Shown here piece after piece: positions 22,905-36,140 of a stretch of 64,000 nt of DNA. The notes under the pieces were generated by a model. The model made no database searches, was not told where the DNA came from, and saw only the letters and a program-made list of their open reading frames with translations. This stretch comes from Diorhabda sublineata (Eukaryota > Arthropoda > Insecta > Coleoptera > Chrysomelidae): assembly GCF_026230105.1 (NCBI RefSeq), contig NC_079474.1, forward strand, positions 22,648,794 through 22,712,793, given 5' to 3'. Position 1 is the first letter of the stretch. Every line of letters starts with the position of its first letter. The position numbers and the translations under genes are program-made.

Positions 22905-24720
22905 ATGAGTGTCCGAATATTTAATTTTATCGTTGTAGATTCGGTCAAGAATAACAAAATTCTTTCGCTTTCTGTACAGACCTCCTTCAGGCAGTTATTC
23001 ACACACTTTGTCGATAAAATCGATAACGTGCAATTAAATCATCCAAACGCAGATATTGTAATCGCTGGTGACTTTAATGTTCATCACGTCAGCTGTTGAG
23101 TTTTTCCAGCAAAACTGACGAAGAGGGGCAGAAAGCTGAAAATTTTGCCAACAGTCTCGGAATGACCCAACTTATCAGAGTCAACCTTGGTCCTCAATCG
23201 AGATAGTTACATTTCTAGCTTCTTGAACCTGTTCCTACCAACAGAACCTGATCTGTACAACAACACTGTATAAGCACCACAAGGAATATCAGAAATCTAA
23301 GCTCAGTATCCAACCAGACTATCTAAAGTTTGGCATTATAAATGAGCCAAAAACAGCACTGAAGAATGTTATTTCTATGATTCCTTGAAATGATGTTCGC
23401 CTCAATTCCAATGACCCTTTAGTGTGTGCGAGATTTCGGTAGTAATCTTGGTAGGTGTGGAAGCCTGTATACCTCACTCCTTCAAGGACTTTGTAGATGA
23501 GGGTCCATGGTTTGATTAAAACTGCACTAGAGCAATCAACAACAAAATGCTGCTTATTTCAAATGGCGCTCAAATCCAACTGCCACAAATCATATAAAAT
23601 TTGTTGTCTCGAGATATACCTTAAGCAGACCATACATAGCTGCTTGCAAGGAACGACATAATGGGAGAGTGATTAATTCAAATTCAACTCTTGATTCGCG
23701 GGGTAAACTAACACACTGGAGTTGGTTTGTCGATACCAGAAATAGAATTTCGACACCAATTTGTGGCAAAAGTTCTCAGAGTGAGTTGGAAATCAGTAAA
23801 GCCATGGGCCTTGATGAAATAGCACCAATCGTATTGGAGAAATGCGCAGCTGAACTAACAAGTCCGCTATACAAACTCTCTTTTCACATAAAAGGTCTTT
23901 TCCCTGCAGATTGGAAACTTACTCGGGTTCAACCCATACCAAAAAGGGGATAAAAGACGGTTCCCATCTACTATCCGATTGTCCGATGTCTATTAACATA
24001 AATCAACTGAGGATCTTGTGGTAAGTCGCCGAAATATTGAAAATCTAGAGCATAGCACTGGACATATGAAGGCTTTTGACAGAGTCTTGCATACCAACTT
24101 AGTTCCTTTCTCAAAGACCGATCCCGTCAGGTTGCTATCGATGCACACACCTCAGAAAAGTTCGAGTTCAACGTTGGTGTTCCCTAGGAATAAACAAAAC
24201 TGCAAACCAGATCTATAGCATCACTGACGATAGCACACTGGTGTTGTCGTTCAAATCAGCCGCCCCAATAAAATGGGCTAACACACATCCGTTGATAGCA
24301 GCAGATCATCACCATCGATACCGTTCTTAAAAACATTCTGAGGTGGAAGCAATCTGATTAGGTTTATTCTAGCAAAGCCCAGATTGCTGTTTTTTCAAAG
24401 AAAGCTGACACTGACACAAATTCGCTTGTCGGGTCTTGAGGTTGAGGGTGATATGTCATATGGATAGTCACGTAGCCAGATTAGCTAAGGTAGCTTTATA
24501 AAACCTTGGAGCACTCTTTAAAACTAAATACAAAAAAGAGCAAATCGATTTATAGGCGAGTATTTGCAAGATACACTCGACATGCTTGCAGGCGCCCATA
24601 ACGTTCGGGACTCATTTCTTTGAAGAAGTGCCAGCTATTGGAATCAACTACCAAAACACTTCTTTCTCGAAAACTACATCCTACAGAACTACTCGAGTCT
24701 AATAGGGTTAGTGATTACTG
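22905..24720 (+). pseudogene. Jockey-type LINE ORF2 relic (endonuclease to RT)
   Basis: Pieces of a non-LTR polyprotein in order. The endonuclease is recognisable as FVDKIDNVQLNHPNADIVIA followed by GDFNVHH (to 23099) and then a decayed TQLIRVNLGP region. The RT entry follows as SKAMGLDEIAPIVLEKCAAE and WKLTRVQPIPKRG (23780-23950), then KAFDRVLHTNL (about 24067), FLKDRSRQVAIDAH-like sequence (about 24108) and DDSTLVLSF (about 24226), where the catalytic Asp pair stands. A degraded C-terminal thumb (SKKADTDTNS) follows. Stops and shifts throughout. Confidence 0.78.
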
Positions 24721-26691
24721 TATGTTGAGTATGTCGAAACTTTGGATATTAAGTATTTAGTATTGAATTCAGCCAACAGAGATCTTTTTTCACTCTACCA
24801 TTGTATTGTTAAAATCGGAAGAAGCTTAAGAAAAAATACATGTACATAAACAGCAATAAATTAGTTATGAGAAAAAAATTCATACCAATAAAGAATTTAC
24901 TTCATTACGTTCAGAACTCTTATTTATTGTAACAACTTTTGTGACACTTTGAATTGCACTAGAATCGTTTGCTGTCACAACTGACTTTCGAATTACCTGG
25001 AGCTGTTTTTCTCTGCGAAAAGTCGCTTTTCTCTAGAACTTACGAACTAATTGCGGATATAACATTGCTCCAGATTGTCATTTTTATTTGCTAGTTCAAA
25101 AAAATTTGGAAGTTTCTATTTCAACAACTGCTAACTTATATCTACCATCTGTATGACCACGGTCAACATCAGGAACTGGTATTCGTACAGTATCAATTTA
25201 CGCGAGAAGAATTTTTTGTTTTTGGATCCGTATAATTTTCAATGCATGAAATAAAATATTCTCTATTGCGGCCGATATTTTTGTATAAATCAACTCGTGT
25301 TGAGAGTTGATATAAAAATGTGTTAGGTTGCAGATCCTTTTTAATATTATTCTTCAAATTATTGTTTCACCATATCTTCAAGCTGTCTTTCGATTTCAAA
25401 AATATAGGCAATTGCGTTTTTCAGTTTGTATATCTGCGATTCCTTCGCCAAGCAAAAAAGGTTATGAAATATATATTTTGTCTTACAGCCAATCATGACT
25501 CCAAAAAGACTTTGATGTATTTCACATGATTGATTCAGTTTTTCGCAATTTGAAAATAGTGATAAACCATCTCAACATATTCTGTATCTTCTGATAACCC
25601 TTTTCATCCGAAACTTGCGTTTGAATATGAAGAGGCTTTCCTTGAACTGAAGATTTAATTTACTGAACAATTAATTTAGCTTAATAAGTAATTTTTGAAA
25701 AGTTGAAACATATTTATATTCCGAAATTCAATGGCTAGAATACTTTTCTTATGAAAAATAAAAATAATTCTTTACTAGCTTACCTGCATTTAAAGAATAA
25801 CTGGCTATTATTTTATTTATTAGAATGTAACGTACTGTGTATTAATATCCGCACATAATGTAACACTAACTAAGTAAAACAAATTGACAGTTAATAAAAA
25901 TGAAACAGAAAGTAATGCCCACGTTTTATCCTTAACTAAATCCAAATTCTCATATATTAATAATGTGAACAGTTACTGTTACTATTGAAATATCTTAAAT
26001 TGAACAATTGAGCAAGCAGCAGGTCTTTTGTGTCGAAAATAATTACATATTTGCATTTTAAATAGCATACTTCTGCCACAAATGAAACTATTTTTTGATA
26101 TTGAATTTTTATAAACTTTTGATTTTTTCATTGCATTTTATTCTCTAATTCTATATCAACTGCAGATATATAAATAATATGAATATATATGGAAAGAGAA
26201 TGTTTTGTAGATATGGCCGTATATTTGGAAATGAACTCCATTGTTTTATATAGAGTAATATACTTTCAAGAAAAATTAAAACTTTCCAACGTATATGACA
26301 GAGAAATTCAAATGTATTTGTTTTTCGTAATATTAATTATGAAAAATTATATTCAGCTAACTTAATCGAGTTCGTTGTATAATTTTTTCTAATGAAAATA
26401 TGAGTTCTTTTAAAAGATTTTTGATATCAAATAGAATAAAAAGACAATAAAAAACCGTTCAGATAGGAGCTGCTTCTGATTATCTAGATGGAAAAGCTTT
26501 TATAGTTATTATTTGCAAAGGAATATATATTATTTTTTTTCTTGAGGATTTATCTTGATTTAAGGACACTTTATATGAAAAAAGACCTGAAACAAGATCA
26601 CAACAAACATATAAATAGGTCTAAGTAAAAATTTGAAAAAAAAACAATCTTCATGTATGCAATTGTGTGATAATAGTTATTTACTTAACTA
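24721..26691. other. no gene recognised
   Basis: A+T-rich. The plus frame 25320-25529 is hydrophobic and unsupported. No transposon ends seen. Confidence 0.45.
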
Positions 26692-26796
26692 GTTATGAAA
26701 AACGCGATATCGTTCAACAAGCGTAATATTTGCCAAAACGAACGTCAGCGAGTTTTGCAAATTACGCGAGTTGAACAATATCGCGTTTTTCATAAC
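26692..26796. repeat. long palindrome (MITE- or hairpin-like)
   Basis: Arms of about 45-48 bp (26692-26739 and 26752-26796) are inverted copies with a few mismatches and small gaps. Each outer end is GTTATGAAAAACGCGATAT, and a 12-bp loop separates them. G+C content is well above the surroundings. Confidence 0.85.
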
Positions 26797-29673
26797 GTGT
26801 TTGCGTACAACGTTTTATCTAATTCCGCGCTTCTATAATATTTATTATTATTGTCAATGAAAATTTTAATGTGGAATAAAATTGTGTTAGAAGTATTGTT
26901 ACTATGGATGCAGTTCTTGAAGTATTGTTATTATGAAAACAAACAATGATTTTTCAAAATAAGTTAAAACAAGTCAGAAGTTATTACTTAAAACGTCTTC
27001 AGATCGCAAATCAGACATTTCATTTGAAGTAATAGAGTGTGGCCTACCAAAAATTGGAAAAATATAAAAACCATAAACAAATACTTGCTTGTTTTGAAAA
27101 TTTAACAACATTAGGGACTTCGACTTAGTGGACTACATATTCATTATTGAGATCTGAACTAACTGTGTACAACAATGTCGATATCAAGAAGTACACTATG
27201 CTTTTGGCTTGGTTGAAGATACGGTCAGCAGGGAACCATGCAAAAAATCGGAGATTTTGACGAAGGAGAATGTAGAAAGAATTATAAAAGAGGCTGAAGA
27301 TGAAATATTTCTATTTGCAATAGTTCGAATCAATTTACGATATGTTTATGAGTCTTATATATTAAAAAAATTGATGATTTCCATTCCGAGTCCGTTCAAG
27401 CGTTCTACCTCAACCATCGGATTTCATCTAATTTTCACAATTCTCAAGTTATACTCAAATGCGATTTCCCCCTGTACATTACTTATGGGAGTTTTTCACA
27501 TACCCACGTTCTATCCTCAATATCTCAGGTTCTGTTCAAGATAGAAACTTCGTTTTGGTTTAAGAACATTCGCTGAAACACCTTCTTTCTTTTGAGTTTT
27601 TGAACACTTAAATCGGTTGAGTTGGAGAGGAGCTAGGCGCGGACATTCAATGTGGAGTTATGAATATGAATATGAAATTTTTCTACATTCACAGATCTAT
27701 ATCTCAGGTTCTAATATAGCAACAGAGTTTGTTCTTTTTTATTATAATGATTTCTGATACTTATTTAATGGATTTGATGCGAGCGAAGCCGCGGGTAAAA
27801 GCTACTTTATCATTAAATAAATTGGTTTCTTAGGTTGCAGCGATAGGGATTGTGGGAGCCAGCAGTAATGCTGAACTGACGTTCCTACTAGAAGTTCCTA
27901 CCAAAAGGAGATTTATTTCATGAAGGCACCTTTTTTAAAATTACAATTCCAGAGAGGAAAACACACGTTATTCTCGAATTTGTGGTCAATGCTGGAAATA
28001 TTGCTGGCATCAATTTTGTTGACCTCAAAAAATATAGAAATATCAGACTTCCTACTGTGAAGCACTACAGATTGGACATTGTTTCTGACACTCCAAGTTT
28101 CTAGCCCACGGTAGTGTTGACAGTTCATTAGAAAATAAGAGAAGAATTTCAGAAAACATTCTGGAGCAAAGCCCCTGGCAAACATGTGATATCATAGCCT
28201 GAAATGAAATTAACATTAGACAATAAGTTCAAGAAAATATTTACGTCGAAAATTAGACTTACTTTAAATAACTGTGTCTTTAAGAATTCAATGTTTTCAA
28301 ATCTTAAAATATTATAGAATTAAAATAATGAGTTAATTGTCAGTTTAAATAATGAAATAGTTTTTAGATAACCACTTTTCATAACTAATACATATATGAA
28401 TGTTATGAAAAATGTGACGTTTCCTAATGTCAATGAGTGACTCAAAGTGTCACATTTGAAAGCGGAATTACGTGAACTTAATTTCATATTAACAGGTATA
28501 AATATCAGCTATCTATGTTGAGTATAGTACAACATATAGCAGAGGGACACATATGTGAATCTCTGAAAAGAGAGGAAGCAAAAATAACTGTATCGTCTAC
28601 AGTTAGTAAACTTCTTTATACGAAGTTTGAAGATTTATTTTTTGAAAAGAAGATTTAAAGGGTTCTAGATTTACTGAACAGAAATAACTGAATTTACATT
28701 GGAGTTTAGAGGTAAAACAGAATTTTATATCAGCTTGTAGGGTATTAGTCCAGAATTTCTTAGCATGAGATCCGGAAAAATAAATAAGATTTATTTTATT
28801 CCAGATTCGCGTGAAGTATTATTTATACATAAAGAAGCATAGAATTTCCAACTACATTTAAAAGTTATTTATGCTCACATTGCATAAATCAACATAGGAT
28901 TGTAAACTACAACGCAGATTGAAAAAAATATAGAAAGCGACTTATTGTAATTTTTTTCAAGACGATTTCTGTGTTTTTACGATCTAACTATCTTTCTATG
29001 GTTTTTTATTGATTTTATCTGTTACAACTTTTATATCAATGAAACTTTAATTAAAATTTTGGTAACTATTTTTCCATTAAGAGCAGCTGAGCTTCTTTTT
29101 ATTTTTTTGAAAATTACTTATAACTTCTCATTTTAGCAGACCTAAATTTTATAGTGCATTTGAGGATTTCAAATTCACATATGTTCAAAGGGTTTTCTCT
29201 GTTGAAACTTGATCATCTTTGTTTTTTTTTGTACCTGTAAAATTTTGAATATTTTCATCTATTCAAACACTAGAAATATTACTAAAAACTTCAACCAAAA
29301 CTTATTGATTGACATAATTTTGTTGTGAACATAAACAGACATCATTATGAAAATTTTCATGTTTTGATTGGAGATGTAATTTTCCCAAGGGTATGTACAA
29401 TTCCATTTTTCATTGGCATCTTAATAATATGAAGTACTGAACCTGATTATTTTGGTTACAAAGAGTTTTCGGACAAAAACTCAATAGATCTTAAAAAATT
29501 CTTTTTCCAATAAAACATCCTTCATATTTTATTAATGTGTGCGGGTAATAATTCAGTTGTTACAAAGCAGACGAGCACATCCAATTTAGCTTGTCCCAAA
29601 TGTCCACATAAATAATATATCACATTAATCATCACAATAACCCTATTATTAAATGGATTTCATTTCTTTCCAG
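26797..29673. other. no gene recognised; possible Helitron end and small inverted repeat
   Basis: Upstream flank of the Ace-like exon. At 27779-27804 stands GCGAGCGAAGCCGCGGGTAA followed by AAGCTA, like the 3' ends of insect Helitrons. At 28410-28457 a 9-bp inverted repeat AAATGTGAC/GTCACATTT follows GTTATGAAA, recalling the 26.7-kb palindrome. The plus frame 27209-27544 and the 27913-28185 region, on either strand, are not recognisable. Confidence 0.4.
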
Positions 29674-29831
29674 GAAACCGGTGACGGACGATGTGAACTG
29701 GCCTCTGTACACTAAAGATCAACCTCAGTACTTCATCTTCAACGCTGACAAGAACGGTATAGGTCGAGGACCGAGAGCGACGGCATGCGCTTTCTGGAAC
29801 GATTTCTTGCCCAAGCTTCGAGACAATTCAG
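29674..29831 (+). CDS. Ace: acetylcholinesterase-like gene, one internal exon near the C-terminus
   Basis: Acetylcholinesterase hydrolyses acetylcholine at synapses. The 158-bp exon encodes KPVTDDVNWPLYTKDQPQYF, then IFNADKNGIGRGPRATACAF and WNDFLPKLRDNS. This is the end of the alpha/beta-hydrolase domain of insect cholinesterases; the Cys of ACAFW is the one that pairs in the last intra-chain disulfide. It is bounded by a pyrimidine-rich acceptor (TTTCTTTCCAG, AG at 29672-29673) and donor CAG|GTAAAT (29832). The exon starts one base before the Lys codon and ends after the first base of a Gly codon. Similarity is closest to the Drosophila Ace (ace-2) type as I recall it. No other catalytic-domain exon was recognised in the window, so neighbouring introns must be large. 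Confidence 0.8.
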
Positions 29832-32800
29832 GTAAATTTCACTTTGGACCATATATAAAATGTCACAGAAATATGGAATTGAGGTGGCTACATAGGGGAA
29901 TGGGGAATTAAAACTAAAGTAGTTTCCTGAGGGTATAACGAATAAAGTATTTTAAATATAAGTTTAATAGTGAATATGAGCTAACAAAATGAATAATTTC
30001 ATAAAAATATAATCAGTGAATTAGAAACCCACACACAGAATTGAATAAAAATTATATGATTTCGGTAATATTCGGCGTATATCATAATAAGTTTTTAATT
30101 TAAGAATTCAAAATTTCAAATTGATCAGGTGAGGATAATCTAAGTGAGTGCTAACAAACTTGAATAATGTGGTGAAGTTTCAAAATGTAGCCACATGCAT
30201 AGAGGCATACAAACAATCTGGTGATCAATATCCTACTCGGTAATATAATTCGAGAAGGACGCTCTAAATTTCTCAACCTTCCACCAACTTCGGAAATCTG
30301 AGATCTTGGGGTCATGGTAGGAGATTAATGTGAACCTAGAAGTAGTACGAGGTTTGTACCGCTTTGTGTAGCCTAGTGTTATCTGTTATCTAGAAAGATG
30401 GATTTTAAATAATCACAAGATAGAGTATAAGCTGAAGTTCCAATATTTCTTTCATATAACTTTGTGCATTCATACTTTCCTAATTGGAGCTGAAAATGTA
30501 TCTGAGAAATGAACAAAGGTTCTGAATACCAAAACACATGTACATCAGATTGGGCCAAAAAACGACTATTACTTTTATATATACTGTGAAAATATCATTC
30601 ATAATGATGAAAAAATATCGTGAAAGTTTGAGCCCTTAATAGTAATATTAAGGGGTATTGTTACGACTATTGAGTACAACAATAGTAATGAGTGTAATAA
30701 AAAATTTGTTGTAGACCGCTTTTGAATATTGTAGCGCCTACATTTTTTTATGTTTCGCAAGCGCTTATTGAATTCTGATGACTTTTGTTGTTGATGCGCA
30801 TACTAAATGAAAATTTGAAAAGATATAACTTGGATTATAAATTCTCACGTTCACAATATTGTGTGTCATTGAAACAGAACAAAATTGTGTTAACTGATAA
30901 TTCTATCATCTCAGGTATAACTGATTTGATGTCTGCCAACTAATCTTTTATAAATAATACAAATTTGATATGGACATAGTTCTAAGAGAAATAATTTATC
31001 AGCAGCTGATGTTTGGAAAATAAAGAATAACGTGTGTATTACTCAATCTTCAGATATTCTTTGTGAATGTAGATCTAATAATAATATGAAAGCAAGTATA
31101 TGCGATGACCACAAAGTTCTTGCTTTTTATTTTGATATTATTTCAACTATAACCCACATATTTTCGTCAAGACATTTTGTTTACTGAATAATTTTGATCG
31201 CCAAATAAAGACACATTAGGACATTACGTGCTCATGTCATAGCCAAATTATTCACCGGGAATTTTTTTGTCAGAACACTAGTGGAATATGCTGTTGTATG
31301 ATTCAAAGTCTGGATTCTTCTTTGTCTTCAATTGCCATAATTGTTGTCGTTGAACGTCATCGATGTTCATCGTTCAATTAAATTATAAGCCAACATCCAT
31401 ACAAATTTGCTTTGGTAGAGTTTGTATCAGAATATCAATTCCCAGATGATTGCTTTGTTCCATTACTTCTTGTCTAAATTCAAATGATGAATGTGGATAC
31501 TCCTCCTTGCTTGTTTTGAAGCATTCGCTGTCATCCTTTTGATAAACTGGTTTTATACTTCTCGGTTAGCAACTATATGGAACAATTATTCTAATCTTTG
31601 ATCTGTCGAATGTTTAGTATTACGAAAACATGGAGATTGTTTTTATCCAATCCTAAGTTTTGTCTCATATATTTGTCCTCTTATTGTGAGTTCAAAATAT
31701 TGAATATTAAAATGGATGAACCGTAGTATTCGAGTCAAAGCTTTGAAAACTTTTTATTGTTATACTAATGCCACAATATCATCGTTCGACAAATCAATTA
31801 ACACACGAAAACCACATTAATTGTGGAAAACCTCATGCGTCTCTCAGACATTTTGTTAAACTCCTCTGAAATAGTACGTTACATTCTCCAATATTTTTGG
31901 AATCTCTTAACGTTTCATTTGCATCTATTTTAAGTTTTTTTTAAAACATTCATCAATAATCTTTTCGTTTGGAAAAAAAAGTAATTTTACCTCATAAAAC
32001 TATTATGATTACATAATTGAAAATCAAGATTTTAATGACTTACCGTCTTTCGGTGAGTCGAACAATGTGTGATACGATACTAACCACCCTTTGAAATTTC
32101 TCAAAACGTCAGAAAAAGTTTTAAAATTGCAATGAATCGCTTGTTCATGGCAATGAGTTTAGAAATAAGCCAAGTAGTTTCTTGAAGACACTTGAAACGA
32201 ACAGTTGGCAGGTATTCTTAGAAGATGGGATTTCAATATAAAATGAGTTTATGTCGTCAATTATAAGGAAAGTGGGAATGATATGGAGTATTTTCACGAA
32301 GATTCTGGAAAAAAATTGGTTGTGATCGAATACTCGACCCATTTAAAGATGACATAGTATAAGGATTCCAAGACCGTACGTACGAATAATCAAAATGAAA
32401 GCTATAATCATTACTAGTGAAATTCCTTTTTGTTTATTTCAAATTCTTCAACACATCAAAAAATGTAACAATCAATAGACAACTCACATTTAATTCCTAA
32501 ATCATTAAATATAAGTACACAATAATTATTTTGCACAGAAAAATAGAAATATCTCAAGAACTAATATAATTCTAGGTATAGGGAAGGCTTGATAAAAAAA
32601 GGTATATTGGTAGTATTTTTCGATACTCATGTATGAGATTCAATGAATATTAAGAAATTAAATAATTTTCCAGAATTCTTATTACTATTCGAATGGTTTT
32701 GCAGCAACGGATCCTCATTCTCAAATGCCTCTTACATTGTACAGGGTATTGAACTTGTTACGACTTTTATGGAAAATTGGTTATAAAGTTTTAAATACCC

Positions 32801-34129
32801 CATAGATTACATCACAACCCTAAATTATTGTAATGATTCCCAATATGCAATAAAATTCACAAGACTTTAGTCTCTGAAGCCATACGTCGTCTTAGTATCA
32901 TTGAAAAAATGAGAGAAAAACGTTGCGGTGCACTAATAAGATAGCTATATCAAGCTTATCAACAAAAAACAATTATTAACAGAATATTTACAATAATTGT
33001 ACTTTCAATATTAATAGGAATATATGATTTATTAATAGCATTGTTCGTGGGTCAAATTGGACGTGGGTCAGTGGACGACAATTTCTGAGAGTGTGTATGC
33101 GAACGGTCCCCAAAATTATTCAGAATTTTACCCGCGAATGAAGCTTATACCTGTTCATTCTTTTTTAATCTTAGCGAATCGATTCGAAGATTCTAAAACC
33201 TCTGGAGTAATGTAGATTACGTCTCGTTACTCATGAAATAATAGATTGATTTCGAGGCCCTGTTGCTATTATAACCGAAAATTCAAATTTTATTTCAAAG
33301 TATATTTCGTTAGAAAATTCAATATACTACTTAAAACACATGAAAATCCAATCGTATACGTCTTCGCACGAATTTAAGATTGAAAATACAAGCATATTGA
33401 ATATTTACTTATAATGAATAGGGTCAGTTGTACAATACGGACAATGTGAACCACCAACAAACCAAATGAAATGAATCCATTATTTTAGATAAAGTATATA
33501 TTTATAAAGGAATCCGAAGTTTACATTATAGCTACCTTCAACAGTTGCGAGAAATATATTCTCTACCCAAACATTTCATCGTTTCCAGATTTATTATAAA
33601 CATCAAATCATCAGATTACATATAACATAATTTTACTGTAGGTATTAATGATAACAAAGTAAGTTTTCGTTTTACGTGGTATTTATTATATTATATACGT
33701 GAAAAAAAACATGATAAATTCAGATGAAATGTTAATAATATGGTGCTAAGTAAGCCTAATATGATTCCATGATAAATTCTGCTTAATGCGAATCATAAGA
33801 AAACAGTGATTTTGGTTAATTCCATATGAAAGTAAAAACTAAAATACATTAGTTCTTATGGCACTTATGGGACTTATGGCAATTATAGAACTATGTATTG
33901 TTAAAAGACATAACAATTCAGGACAGACAATGTTATTCGTGATAATTTTGTAAATGAATATCAAGAAAGAACAAATACTTCTTTTTAAGTTGGAGCGTTG
34001 TTTCTTGAGGTTGACAAATATTATATATGTGATTACATATACGGGTTGGCCCATTAGTGTGAGGAAGTGCAATAACTCCATAAATTCATGATTTTGATTG
34101 CTTCCTCGTTCTTTGTTATACGTTTTGAT
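29832..34129. other. probable intron or intergenic DNA, nothing recognised
   Basis: Follows the Ace-like exon. A+T-rich, with only short unsupported frames (for example 32145-32342 minus, 33839-34081 minus). A transposon-end-like motif ACGGGTTGGCCCATTAGTGTG at about 34041 has no partner that I found. Confidence 0.45.
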
Positions 34130-34501
34130 CAGGGCTTCTTAAACTTTTTTATATAGCGACCCCCTTCAAGCTTAGGAGATTTTAAACGACCCCCTCATCC
34201 ATATAAACGTTCAGTTGAAAATCGAGGAGCGCGTTGTATTTATTATTTTAAATGCTACTTCCATATTTTCATTTATAGGCCCTACATAACAGTTTTGCAT
34301 TACCACTTTTTTCAAAAAATAGTTATAATAAAACTACAATAGTATTTTGTATGATTTTTATTTGTATTTATATTTGTACGTAGTGTGTATACTAATTTTG
34401 AAATTTTATTTATAATGATTGAAAAGTATCAGATCTTTGCGACCCATTTTCAGTAGTCTCGCGACCCCCCCTGGGGTAAACCCACAGTTTAAGAAGCCCT
34501 G
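34130..34501. mobile_element. hAT-type MITE, 372 bp
   Basis: Perfect 15-bp terminal inverted repeats CAGGGCTTCTTAAAC / GTTTAAGAAGCCCTG. Flanking 8-mers GTTTTGAT (34122-34129) and GTCTGGAT (34502-34509) match at 6 of 8 positions, an aged 8-bp duplication of hAT type. Subterminal GCGACCCCC repeats are mirrored at both ends. Non-coding. Confidence 0.9.
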
Positions 34502-34862
34502 GTCTGGATAATAACTAATGACTCTGACTTAAAATTTGAAAATGTCAAATTCTCAGGTTACTTGATAAAACTGTGGATATCTTCATTTCATTTGTTGGTA
34601 AGGTGATGTTGGATTAATTTAGTTTTGTAGATACTTTTTATTGATTTTATCACAGTTTTTAAAGGTATAAAATTACTGGTTTTATATTGTCACAAAAACT
34701 AAAAGTATTTTAAACGTCATATTCTGTGTTTACTTGTTGAAAACGTGATTATTTTTAAATCATAAACTAAAAATGCAATTTTTCTGAAAACATTCAATTT
34801 TAGAGTGTCCATTATCAGACATAATTTGAAGGGATAAAATAATTTTATAAGACGGTACAATA

Positions 34863-35380
34863 ATATACTGGATGTTCCATTTAAAAAAATGAAGTTTTTG
34901 CTAATTTAAATCTCCCGAATTAATGCTTATCTAAAAAAAACCTCGAACCCCAAGCGAAACTTCTACTCGGTTCAGACATTCCAGCCATCCTTTACCTTCG
35001 AACTTACCAAACAAGTTTAGTTACTTCTCACTAATAACGTTTACTAGGCAGCATTTATATTGCGCCAATTTTCGTCAAATCTTCATATTTATGGAAAAAG
35101 AAAAGTCAGGGCTAGATGCAGAATTTCATGCTAAATTCCATGCTAAACTAATAAACAGGGTGTCCCAATTAAAAAAAAGTTTACTTGATGTTATCACGCT
35201 TAGGATGAACACTCTGTACAGCTCAAAATATTTTAGAAATGTGTATCTGTGCAAATATAACAACTCTCATTTGGAAATTTTATTTGTATATTTAATCTTA
35301 AGTATGAATAGACGTGAAAATAATGCTGTGACAGAAAAATTTCTTGTAGGACCCCTTGTTTCTGAGATATAGGCCTTTAA
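34863..35380 (+). repeat. partial copies of a GGGTGTCCC-ended element
   Basis: ACAGGGTGTCCCAATTAAAA at 35157 and a degenerate TACTGGATGTTCCATTTAAA at 34867 are left-end motifs in the same orientation. After 35157, ATCACGCTTAGGATGAACACTCTGTA parallels the inner arm of the foldback element at 0.7 kb, so the families are related. No right ends found. Confidence 0.5.
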
Positions 35381-35769
35381 AGTTGCGAAATCAGAACATA
35401 TATTCAAGTATATTTTCTAAATAATACATTCGAACATTATAAATTTTCAATAGTTGATTAAGTATATCCATGTAGTGTGTTTGATGGAATGAATAATTTC
35501 ACACCACTATCTGAAGGTCAGGGGCGGCTCGTGCGCAATAGTTAACAGTTAACTTTTATAGGGACAATCTGTACAATATAAAGTTTGCAAAAATAAATTG
35601 TTTAATTGATTTTCCAGCAAAAAGGTACTTTTTGTTCAATTCGATAAAATTTATGGTTGAGGAGATGTAGATTTTTAGATCATTTTACATGCCAGGGAAA
35701 CCGTTCGACATAAAGAGACATTATGAAGAAAATTATTATAAATTGTTATTATTTAATAAAAATACTCAC

Positions 35770-36140
35770 AGGAGGTATTTGAACACAATCAAACATTCCT
35801 AATTTAACAGAATACTGTCGAACATAGTGTAAAGCAAACTATAATAAATGTTCTACACACTTCCGGAGTTTACGAAGGATATTTCTTTGAACTTGGAAGA
35901 GCATTCCAAGATTGTGTCTTATAGCGTCACAATTGAAGTTCATTCTATCGATCATTTATTTCCTTGTATTTACCGGTGTTGCATATATCAAGCTTTTAAG
36001 ATATCCCCCAAAAAAAGAATCTTTTGTATTTAATTCAGGGTAACGTGGTGGCCATAGACCTAGTCGACCAATCCACCTATCAAGAAAAATCATCATTCAG
36101 GAAGTGGGGAGGGGCTCCATCGTGCTTCAACAAAAACCAC
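35770..36140 (-). pseudogene. mariner relic (DUF4817 type), C-terminal part
   Basis: Minus-strand peptides DGAPPHF-like (about 36118), RWIGRLGLWPPRYPELNTKD (about 36078-36020), SFFGGYLKSLIYATPVNT and a tail LRKLRKCVEHLL. These match the C-terminal half of the DUF4817-bearing mariners, like the element at 18.9 kb but clearly diverged from it. Two or more frameshifts. The nearby CAGGGGCGGCTCGTG motif at 35519 is a hAT-like end and not part of it. Confidence 0.7.

Noticed and set aside
27209..27544. 111-aa plus frame upstream of the Ace-like exon, tested as an earlier Ace exon
   Set aside because: None of the cholinesterase motifs appear, and the residue composition looks random.
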